DNA of 51,729 bases, taken from positions 159,763 to 211,491 of the forward strand of contig NZ_JAGTJJ010000012.1 of NCBI RefSeq assembly GCF_028435365.1, written 5' to 3'. Positions 44,548 to 51,729 of the stretch are shown piece by piece (the first letter of the stretch is position 1; every line of letters starts with the position of its first letter). The notes under the pieces are model-generated. The model saw only the letters and a list, made by a program, of their open reading frames with translations, was not told the DNA's origin and ran no database searches. Made by a program: the position numbers and the translations under genes. This DNA is from Polyangium jinanense. GTDB taxonomy: Bacteria; Myxococcota; Polyangia; Polyangiales; Polyangiaceae.

Positions 44548-47500
44548 GCGACGAGCGACGAGAAGAGCAAGACGTGAAGGGCACGCCCTCCGAGGAAGCG
44601 ACCCTGGCGGCCGGAGAGGCATCCGTTCGTCCCGAAGAACCCACGACCAGCGCGGAGGAAAACGCGAGCGCGAGCGAAAGCGGAGACGAAAGCGCGAGCG
44701 CAGGCGGCAGCGGAAGCGGAGGCGGTAGCGACAGCGGTGGCGGAGGCGGGAGCGACGGCGGAAGCGACGACGACGATGATGACGACGATGGCGACGACGA
44801 GCCGGCGGCCGCCGTGCCCGAGCCTCCGCGCGTGAACGAGCGCCGTATCGTCGTGGTCACGCGTGGCGACAAACTCGACACGGCCGAATGGCTACCCGTG
44901 AGTGATCCGCGCGCGCAGGAGCAGATCCGGCGGACGCCATCGACGCCCCTGCCGCCCGAAGGCGGGACCATCCCGCCCGCGCTCTTCGCGATCGTGAGCT
45001 CGATCGTGGTCATCCTCGTGACCGTCATGCTCCTGCGCGGGCAAGGCGAACGGAAGCCGAGCCAGCCGCTCGTGCCGACCGTGGCCGATCTGCAGGCGGT
45101 GCACGCGTCGGTAACCGCCGCGGGCGTGCCCGTGCACAAGACGCGGCGGCTTTCCGAGGGGGATGTCGTCAAGACCGACGCCGACGGTCGGGCGCGCCTG
45201 CGCCTCGACGACGGCACGGGCCTCGTGCTGGATCGATCGACGAGCCTGCGCATCACGCAGAAGGGCGTGGCGCTCGAGCACGGGCGCATCTTCGTGCAGG
45301 GTGCGCTCGGCGCGCGGACCGAGATCGAGCTCGGCGAGGCCACGGGCATCGTGAGCGGCGCGAACACCGGCATCGAGCGCTCGCGCGAGCGCCCCTCGAG
45401 CGCGAAGCTCTACGCGGCGACCGAGGAGATCACGGTGCGCGCGGGCGGCGCCGAGAAGACGGTGCGCGCGGGCGAGACGGCCACGGTGGACGGCAGCAAG
45501 GTCGAGGTCGCGCCCGAGCGCGGCTACGACGACTGGACGGGCGGCATGGCCGCGCCGTGGGGCGCGAAGGGCGCGCCGCGCAGGGCCGTCGGTGAGCTCT
45601 GGGGTCGGCCGGAGGGTCGGCAGGACAACCCCGGCGACGCCGGCTCGCCGCTCACGATCCGCGCGCACGACGTCGAGGCGACGGTCGCGCGCGAGCTCGC
45701 CGAGACCGAGGTGCGGACGACGTTCTTCAACGCCGGCAGCACGTACGTGACCGGCGACTATCGCCTGGCGATCCCGCCGGGCGCGATCGTGGCGCGGTTC
45801 GCCTCGGTCCGCATTGGCAACCCGAACGAGGGACACATCGCGCTCGCCACGCGTGATCTACGCGGCCCCGGGAGCGGAAGCTCGAGCGGCGAGGTGCTCG
45901 AGTGGGCCGGCGAAGGCTGGGTCCGCGCGACGATTCCGAGCATCTCGCCCGGCGCGACGGTGCAGGTGATCGTCCGGTACGTCGAGTGGCTCTCGCCGCG
46001 GCCGAAGGGCGATGGGACCTGGGTCGTGCAGTACCGCTATCCGATGGTCTCGGATGCCGCGCCCCCGCTCATCGGCGAGTTCTCCGCGAAGATCGACGCG
46101 ACGCAGTCGAGCCCGAAGTCGATCGGCGCGGGACTCGGCGCGCGCGTGACGGGCAGCACCGTCGAGCTGCGGCGGCCCGATTATCGGCCGACCGCGGACC
46201 TCGTGGTGGACGTGGCGATCGAGCCTTCGTCGTCGCCCGCGCGGCTCTTCGTGGCGCCGCCGTTCGAGGGCGACGACGATGATCCGGCTTCGACGATCCT
46301 CGTGCGCACCGAGGTGCCCGAGGCGCGCGCCGAGGACGGGGTGACGCTCGCGCTCGTGCTCGACGTCTCGTCGAGCGTGGAGCCGGCGCTGCTCGACGCG
46401 GAGCGCGCGCTCGTCGACGCGGTGCTCTCGGGCCTGGGAGCGCGGGACAAGGTGGTCGTGCTGGCCGCCGATCAAACGGTGCGTCCGATCGGACCGCCCA
46501 CGATCGGGCCGGTGGACGAGGCGCGCCGCAAGGCGATCCGCGAGGCGCTCGGGCAGATCTCGACGGGCGGTGCGACGGATCTCGGCCGTGCCCTCGAAGT
46601 CGGCGCGGACGCGCTGCCGGTCGACGCGCCCGCCGGCATGGTGATCTACGTGGGCGACGGCTGGCCGACCGTTGGAGATCCAACGGTCGATCGAATCCAG
46701 GCGCGGCTCGCGCGCCGACAGGGTGGGGCGCCGCGCCTCGGCGCTGTGGGCGTCGGGCCGCTCGTGAACCGTTTCGCCCTCGCGAGCCTGGTGCGCGGCT
46801 CGGGGCCGCTGCTCGAGATCGCGGACACGACGGACGCCGCGCGTGTCGCGACCGAGCTCATCGCCGAGGCGCTGCAGCCCGCGGTGGCGGGCGTCGAGAT
46901 CGTGTTCGGGACCGAGGTCGATCGCATCTACCCGCGCTCGGCGCGGGCGATCACGGCCGGCGAGACGGTCTTCGCGGTGGGCCGCGTGCGGGGCGATCCG
47001 CCTCGCTCGATCACGCTGCGCTACCGCGACGCGCGCGGCGTGCACGAGGAGAAGCGGCCCGTCGTCGTGGAGCGCGCGTTCCGCGAGCAGGACGTGGCCC
47101 GGCGCTGGGCCGCGGCGCGTGTCGAGGAGATCGCGCTGAAGGGCAAGGGGCGGGAGGCCGCGACCGACGTGGCCTTGCGCGCCGGCCTGCTCACGCCGTG
47201 GACCGGCTTCGTGATCGGCGGCCCGCGCGTCTACACGCCGACGCTCTTGCAGACGCGCATCCTCGATCTCTCGGCCGGGCCCGAGTCCGGCTTCTCCGCG
47301 GCGTTCGCCACGCCGCGCGCGGCGGCCGGGACGCTGATGAACGTCCCGCAGGAGACCGAGTCGGCCGAGGACAAGGACGACGAGGCCGCCTACAAGGCCG
47401 CGGTGGCCGAGGCCGCAGCGAGGCTGCTCGACGAGGCCGGCCCCTCGGTGCGGGCGTGCCGCGACTCGCGCGCGGCGCTCCGGCCCGAGCTCTCGGGCAA

Positions 47501-49013
47501 GCTCGAAGTGAACTTCTCGATCGACGGCGACGGCCGCGCCGAGAAGGTCCGCGTGAAGGGCGTGTCAGGCGCGGACGACGACGCGCTCGACCGCTGCGTC
47601 GAGGTCGTGGTGCGTGGGATGATCTTCCCTGCGAGCGGGCTCACCGTGTCGATCGACGTGACGCGCACGCTCGGCTTGCCGCCGCCGCGCGCGACGCTGC
47701 GGGGCCGCAAGTGCTCGCCGACCTCGTTCCTGCCGCTGCCGCTCCGCCGCGGCGTGTGGCGCGAGCGGCTCGACCGCGGCCAGGCCGACGTGGTGTACGT
47801 CGAAGCGAAGCAGTCGTGCGAGCTGCCCACGTGGACCGATCGTCGTGCGCTGCTCGAGCTCATCCTCGTGAATGAGCCGAACGGCCTTGCGCGCGTGGGC
47901 GTCGCCGGGAAGCTCGAGCTGCTCGGCGAGAGTGACGCGGCCGCGCTGCTGCGGCGCGAAGCGATCCGTCGCGCGCAGAGCCCCGAGGAGCTCTTTGCCA
48001 TCAAGCGCGAGCTCGTGGGCAGTGAGCGCTACCCCGTGGGCACGTTCCGCAAGCAGTACCGCGCGGCGAACGATGACAAGGGGCGGCTCGCGGTCGTGCG
48101 CCGTTTCCTCGGGATCGCGCCGCACGATGCGCGGCTTCGGCGCCGGCTCTTCGCGCTGCTCGAAGCGCTCGACATGAAGGCCGAGCTCTCCGAGGAGATC
48201 CGCCGCGCCCGCCGCGATCCCTTCGCGGATGCGGGCCTGCTCGCGGACGCGGCGTCCGCGCTCCTGCGCATCGGCGACGAGGCGGAGGCGCGCCGGACGT
48301 TCGGCGAGCTCTCCGAGCGCGCCCCGCGGGACCCGTGGGCACGCGCCTTCCTCGGCGATCGCCTGCGCAACGAGGGTTTTTTCGACGACGCGTCGCTCGC
48401 CTACGCCGTGCTCGAAGAGCTCGTCCCCGAGGAGCCCGCGGCCGTCATTCGTTTTGCGCTCGCGCATGCGGGCGCGGGCCGGCTCGACATCGCGCACCGC
48501 ATGCTCGCGCGTGTCACGCAGACGGGCGGTCGCGCGGGTGACGAGACGCTCGGCAGGCTCGCGGGCTACCTCGCGCACGTCCTGCTCGCCGAGGGCCGTG
48601 GTCGCCAAGGGCTCGCGGAGTCGGACACGGATCGCCTCGCGCGGGCCTCGCTCGAGCTCCCGTATCCGAACGCGGCCGTGGTCGCGCTCGTCCGCGCGCC
48701 TGCGGGCGCCCTCGCCCTCGACGTGAAGCTCCTGCGCGACAAGGCCGCCGACCCCCTCGGCCCCGACGTCGTCGCGGCGGGCGTGGGCCTCTACGCGCTC
48801 CGTTTTGGCCTCGCGGAGAAATCGCCGATCTCCTTGCAGCTCGCGCGCCCCGAAGAGCTCGCGCCCGCGCGCGCCACGAAGGTTCGCGTCGATGCGCTCG
48901 TGCCCGACGGCGACGGCAAGCCGCCGAAGCTCGTTTCAATCGACGTCGAGCTCCCGCCGACCGGCAAGCCCGTGACACTCCGCTGGACGGGCAGCGCGTT
49001 CACGTCTGGCTGA
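44544..49013 (+). CDS. Giant membrane protein: FecR, VIT, vWA, AgmX/TonB-like C-domain, TPR
   Basis: 1489 residues from GTG. A low-complexity Ser/Gly/Asp N-terminus (about 30-85) precedes a membrane helix (about 147-168), a FecR domain (about 180-320), VIT (about 370-500) and vWA (about 595-760) with intact first MIDAS motif DVSSS. It is followed by an AgmX/PglI- or TonB-like module (about 965-1050; LSGKLEVNFSIDGDGRAEKV, paired Cys) and TPR-like repeats (about 1160-1400). It is a paralogue of the preceding protein but differs: it has a membrane anchor instead of a lipid, and the TonB-like domain instead of the Gly-rich segment. The pair may bridge inner and outer membranes. Function unknown. 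Confidence 0.85.
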   Translation: MSDERREEQDVKGTPSEEATLAAGEASVRPEEPTTSAEENASASESGDESASAGGSGSGGGSDSGGGGGSDGGSDDDDDDDDGDDEPAAAVPEPPRVNERRIVVVTRGDKLDTAEWLPVSDPRAQEQIRRTPSTPLPPEGGTIPPALFAIVSSIVVILVTVMLLRGQGERKPSQPLVPTVADLQAVHASVTAAGVPVHKTRRLSEGDVVKTDADGRARLRLDDGTGLVLDRSTSLRITQKGVALEHGRIFVQGALGARTEIELGEATGIVSGANTGIERSRERPSSAKLYAATEEITVRAGGAEKTVRAGETATVDGSKVEVAPERGYDDWTGGMAAPWGAKGAPRRAVGELWGRPEGRQDNPGDAGSPLTIRAHDVEATVARELAETEVRTTFFNAGSTYVTGDYRLAIPPGAIVARFASVRIGNPNEGHIALATRDLRGPGSGSSSGEVLEWAGEGWVRATIPSISPGATVQVIVRYVEWLSPRPKGDGTWVVQYRYPMVSDAAPPLIGEFSAKIDATQSSPKSIGAGLGARVTGSTVELRRPDYRPTADLVVDVAIEPSSSPARLFVAPPFEGDDDDPASTILVRTEVPEARAEDGVTLALVLDVSSSVEPALLDAERALVDAVLSGLGARDKVVVLAADQTVRPIGPPTIGPVDEARRKAIREALGQISTGGATDLGRALEVGADALPVDAPAGMVIYVGDGWPTVGDPTVDRIQARLARRQGGAPRLGAVGVGPLVNRFALASLVRGSGPLLEIADTTDAARVATELIAEALQPAVAGVEIVFGTEVDRIYPRSARAITAGETVFAVGRVRGDPPRSITLRYRDARGVHEEKRPVVVERAFREQDVARRWAAARVEEIALKGKGREAATDVALRAGLLTPWTGFVIGGPRVYTPTLLQTRILDLSAGPESGFSAAFATPRAAAGTLMNVPQETESAEDKDDEAAYKAAVAEAAARLLDEAGPSVRACRDSRAALRPELSGKLEVNFSIDGDGRAEKVRVKGVSGADDDALDRCVEVVVRGMIFPASGLTVSIDVTRTLGLPPPRATLRGRKCSPTSFLPLPLRRGVWRERLDRGQADVVYVEAKQSCELPTWTDRRALLELILVNEPNGLARVGVAGKLELLGESDAAALLRREAIRRAQSPEELFAIKRELVGSERYPVGTFRKQYRAANDDKGRLAVVRRFLGIAPHDARLRRRLFALLEALDMKAELSEEIRRARRDPFADAGLLADAASALLRIGDEAEARRTFGELSERAPRDPWARAFLGDRLRNEGFFDDASLAYAVLEELVPEEPAAVIRFALAHAGAGRLDIAHRMLARVTQTGGRAGDETLGRLAGYLAHVLLAEGRGRQGLAESDTDRLARASLELPYPNAAVVALVRAPAGALALDVKLLRDKAADPLGPDVVAAGVGLYALRFGLAEKSPISLQLARPEELAPARATKVRVDALVPDGDGKPPKLVSIDVELPPTGKPVTLRWTGSAFTSG

Positions 49014-49028
49014 TCGATGCGTCGAACG

Positions 49029-49052
49029 GCGGCGGATCCTGGGGTCCGCCGC
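49029..49052 (+). terminator. Hairpin after the VIT-vWA operon
   Basis: GCGGCGGA (49029-49036) pairs perfectly with TCCGCCGC (49045-49052), loop of 8 nt, 16 bp after the stop. Only a short TT follows, so strength is uncertain, but position is right. Confidence 0.45.
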
Positions 49053-49251
49053 TTGACGTCGCTGCCTCGGATCGGTTGTACTTTTCCACCTGGACGTTCC
49101 GAAGCGAACGTATCTCCTCAAAAACCCAAATCATTTCGGTGAATTCACCCTGCCCGGCCGGGGCCTCCGTGGCGCCGGGGCGGCGGCGTACGCCGGATGA
49201 TTTGTGCCCCAACAGTCTCGAAGGCGGGGTTCGTCCCCGGAGGCTTCTCGT

Positions 49252-51729
49252 ATGTCGAATCGATCGATCGCGCGTGCCGCGCACCTCGTGGTGCTCGCGC
49301 TCGCGCTCGCCCTCGTGGCCCTCGTGCCACGCGCCGCGCGCGCGGCGACGAATGTCACGGGCGGCAACGTCATCAACCAGACGTGGACCCCTGCAGGCAG
49401 CCCGTACATCGTCTCGGGCGACGTCACCGTGCCTGAAGGCGCGTTCTTGACCATCCAGGCCGGCACCGTCGTGCAGTTCGCGAACGGCGACGCCCAGGCC
49501 GCGGGCCTCGACTCGGCGCGCACCGAGATCACCGCCAAGGGCCAGCTCAACGTGAACGGCACGGCGGCGAGCCCCGTGACCTTCGCGGCGCAGAGCGGCT
49601 CGGGCGCGGGCATCTGGTACGGCATCGTCGTCGAGTCGACGGGCGTCGCGACGATCGCCAACGCGACGATGACGAACGCGAGTTACGCGATTCGATCGAG
49701 CGCGACGGCCATGGGCCTCGCGGTCTCGAACACGGTCATCAACAGCTCGACGTACGGCGCCTACCTCGAAGCCGGGACGCCGACGCTCACGAATGTCGAG
49801 GCGAACGGCGGCTCGTACGGCTTCTACGTCACGGGCGCGACGTCCGCGACCGTCTCGGGTTGCGCGGCGAAGAACAACTCGAGCGCGGGCATCTACGTGG
49901 TGCCGTCGAGCGGGACGACGACGAACAGCTTCGCGGGCTGCCTGGTGCAGGGGAGCGGCACGTACGGTGTGCGCACGGGCGCGAGCTCCGGTGCGACGTC
50001 GACGGTGAACGTCACGGACAGCACGCTCCACGGCAACGGCACGTACGGCGTGTACGTGTTCGCGGCGACGGGCGGCTCGACGACGGTGAACGTGAAGAGC
50101 TCCAACGTGACGGGCCTGGCGTCGAGCCCGCAGCAGTACGGCATCTACCGTGTGACGGCCAACGGCACGACGGCAGTGACGACGACGTACTCGAACGTGT
50201 GGGGCAGCTCGAGCGCCGACTACAGCAGCGCGGCGGCGGGTACGGGGTGTTTTTCGGCAAACCCGCTGTACGTGTCGGTCCCGACGAACATGCGGCTGAC
50301 GTCGAACTCGCCGTCACGCTTCGCGGGTGACGCGGGCGGTGATCTCGGGCCGCTCGACTACACGAACGACGCGACGCCCGGCTACCACGGGACGTTGTGG
50401 GTCAACACGACGCTGACCCTCGCGGGGTCGCCGTACACGCTCGCGGGCGACATGACGGTGGGACCGAGCGCGAAGCTCACGATCGAGCCTGGCGTGGTGG
50501 TGAACTTCTCGAACGGCGACCTCATGGGGTCGGGCGACGACACGGCGCGCGGCGAGATCCGGGTGAACGGCACGCTGGACGCGCTCGGCACGAGTGCTTC
50601 GCCGATCACGCTGCGCGCGACCACGGTGGGCGCGGGCAACTGGTACGGCGTCGTGGTCCCGTCGACGTCGAAGGGCGCGACGCTGACGAACGTGAACCTG
50701 CAGTACGGCTCGTACGCGGTGCGCTCCGCGGCCAACGGCTCGCTTCTTTCGCTCACGAACGTGGCGAGCGACTCGTCGACGTACGGCGTCTACCTCGAAG
50801 CCGGCACGCCGACGCTCACCAACGTCACCGCGAACAACGGCTCGTACGGCTTCTACGTCACGGGCGCGACGTCCGCGACCGTCTCGGGTTGCACGTCGAA
50901 GAACAACACGAGCGCGGGCATCTACGTGGTGCCGTCGAGCGGGATCACGACGAACAGCTTCACGGGCTGCCTGGTGCAGGGGAGCGGCACGTACGGCGTG
51001 CGCACGGGCGCGAGCTCCGGTGCGACGTCGACGGTGAACATCACGGACAGCACGCTCCACGGCAACGGCACGTACGGCGTGTACGTGTTCGCGGCGACGG
51101 GCGGCTCGACGACGGTGAACGTGAAGAGTTCCAACGTGACGGGCCTGGCGTCGAGCCCGCAGCAGTACGGCATCTACCGTGTGACGGCCAACGGCACGAC
51201 GGCGGTGACGACGACGTACTCGAACGTGTGGGGCAGTTCGAGCGCCGACTACAGCAGCGCGGCGGCGGGTACGGGGTGTTTTTCGGCAAACCCGCTGTAC
51301 GTGTCGGTCCCGACGAACATGCGGCTGACGTCGAACTCGCCGTCGCGCTTCGCGGGTGACGCGGGCGGTGATCTCGGGCCGCTCGACTACACGAACGACG
51401 CGACGCCCGGCTACCACGGGACGTTGTGGGTCAACACGACGCTCACGCTGGCGGGTTCGCCCTACACGATCGCGGGCGACATGACGGTGGGACCGAGCGC
51501 GAAGCTCACGATCGAGCCTGGCGTGGTGGTGAACTTCTCGAACGGCGACCTCATGGGGTCGGGCGACGACACGGCGCGCGGCGAGATCCGGGTGAACGGC
51601 ACGCTGGACGCGCTCGGCACGAGTGCTTCGCCGATCACGCTGCGCGCGACGACGGTGGGCACGGGCAACTGGTACGGCGTCGTGGTCCCGTCGACGTCGA
51701 AGGGCGCGACGCTGACGAACGTGAACCTG
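49252..51729 (+). CDS. Secreted right-handed beta-helix repeat protein (3' end beyond the window)
   Basis: 826 codons present and open to the window edge. Signal peptide (about 1-34, ending ARAA) then tandem 343-residue units of short Gly/Ser/Thr-rich strands (NGTYGVYV, SGTYGVRTG, NASYAIRSS) typical of parallel beta-helices (PbH1-like). Few Cys; no catalytic residues recognised. Each unit ends with a spacer GGDLGPLDYTNDATPGYHG and restarts with TLTLAGSPY. GGAGG lies 8 nt before the ATG. The protein is presumably surface-exposed or released: adhesin, glycan-binding or matrix role are possibilities. The remaining length is unknown because the frame runs off the window. Confidence 0.88.
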   Translation, partial: MSNRSIARAAHLVVLALALALVALVPRAARAATNVTGGNVINQTWTPAGSPYIVSGDVTVPEGAFLTIQAGTVVQFANGDAQAAGLDSARTEITAKGQLNVNGTAASPVTFAAQSGSGAGIWYGIVVESTGVATIANATMTNASYAIRSSATAMGLAVSNTVINSSTYGAYLEAGTPTLTNVEANGGSYGFYVTGATSATVSGCAAKNNSSAGIYVVPSSGTTTNSFAGCLVQGSGTYGVRTGASSGATSTVNVTDSTLHGNGTYGVYVFAATGGSTTVNVKSSNVTGLASSPQQYGIYRVTANGTTAVTTTYSNVWGSSSADYSSAAAGTGCFSANPLYVSVPTNMRLTSNSPSRFAGDAGGDLGPLDYTNDATPGYHGTLWVNTTLTLAGSPYTLAGDMTVGPSAKLTIEPGVVVNFSNGDLMGSGDDTARGEIRVNGTLDALGTSASPITLRATTVGAGNWYGVVVPSTSKGATLTNVNLQYGSYAVRSAANGSLLSLTNVASDSSTYGVYLEAGTPTLTNVTANNGSYGFYVTGATSATVSGCTSKNNTSAGIYVVPSSGITTNSFTGCLVQGSGTYGVRTGASSGATSTVNITDSTLHGNGTYGVYVFAATGGSTTVNVKSSNVTGLASSPQQYGIYRVTANGTTAVTTTYSNVWGSSSADYSSAAAGTGCFSANPLYVSVPTNMRLTSNSPSRFAGDAGGDLGPLDYTNDATPGYHGTLWVNTTLTLAGSPYTIAGDMTVGPSAKLTIEPGVVVNFSNGDLMGSGDDTARGEIRVNGTLDALGTSASPITLRATTVGTGNWYGVVVPSTSKGATLTNVNL
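49369..51729 (+). repeat. 1,029-bp coding tandem repeats (two full units, one partial)
   Basis: Units 49369-50397, 50398-51426 and 51427 to the window end (partial). The last about 440 bp of units 1 and 2 differ by only a handful of bases, while their first about 390 bp are clearly diverged. The starts of units 2 and 3 are again nearly identical. The unit length is a multiple of three, so expansion or contraction keeps the frame. Confidence 0.92.

Noticed and set aside
39604..44622. Long open - strand frame (about 1,670 codons) opposite the first VIT-vWA gene
   Set aside because: It is Arg/His-rich throughout with no recognisable motif, while the + strand has clear FecR, VIT and vWA domains.

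Overview
The window is very GC-rich, with tightly packed genes and many lipoproteins, FHA and Ser/Thr-kinase proteins, FecR-VIT-vWA proteins, TIGR04551-like outer-membrane proteins and Cys-rich 'CGDDGCGG' repeats. Together these point to a myxobacterium, most likely of the Polyangiaceae (Polyangium/Sorangium type). This assignment is inferred from gene content only. The first 66 bases are a G/C homopolymer palindrome that looks like a contig-edge artefact.

Layout. (a) 161-5354, + strand: a membrane-anchored trypsin-like protease, an FHA-linked relative that lacks the catalytic Ser, and two Dpp/Opp-type ABC permeases, closed by a good intrinsic terminator. (b) 5403-11503, - strand: a compact six-gene run encoding an outer-membrane barrel, a blue-copper cupredoxin, a five-haem cytochrome c lipoprotein, a Cache-HAMP-PP2C sensor phosphatase, an RsbW/SiaB-like ATPase and a STAS protein. 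It looks like an extracytoplasmic redox chain wired to a partner-switching module. (c) 11655-13977, + strand: a short CheA-like kinase and a receiver protein, divergent from (b). (d) 13988-17881, - strand: a small Cys-rich secreted protein, a GDPD phosphodiesterase behind a lysyl-oxidase lipoprotein, and an NTF2-like protein. (e) 18000-19977: a TPP riboswitch and thiC. (f) 19987-25702: a TetR regulator divergent from a P450, a flavin monooxygenase and a large unknown protein ending in a cyclic-nucleotide-binding domain. (g) 25833-28266, - strand: two Ser/Thr kinases, one with a C-terminal STAS-like domain. (h) 28566-31333: a lipoprotein oligopeptidase B coupled to folA. (i) 31343-35100, - strand: an RsbR-like PAS-STAS protein and alaS. 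(j) 35131-39724: a TIGR04551-like outer-membrane protein divergent from an OmpA protein with thrombospondin type-3 repeats. (k) 39910-49013: two giant overlapping FecR-VIT-vWA-TPR proteins. (l) 49252 to the window end: a secreted beta-helix protein built from 1,029-bp tandem repeats, cut by the window edge.

The main themes are envelope biology and signalling: partner switching (STAS, RsbW-like ATPase, PP2C, RsbR), CheA/receiver signalling, eukaryote-like kinases and large surface proteins. Housekeeping genes (thiC, folA, alaS) are interspersed. No rRNA, tRNA, CRISPR array, transposase or integrase was recognised. The most interesting candidates for an undescribed system are the redox/partner-switch operon (b), the split VIT-vWA pair (k) and the bacterial lysyl oxidase in (d).
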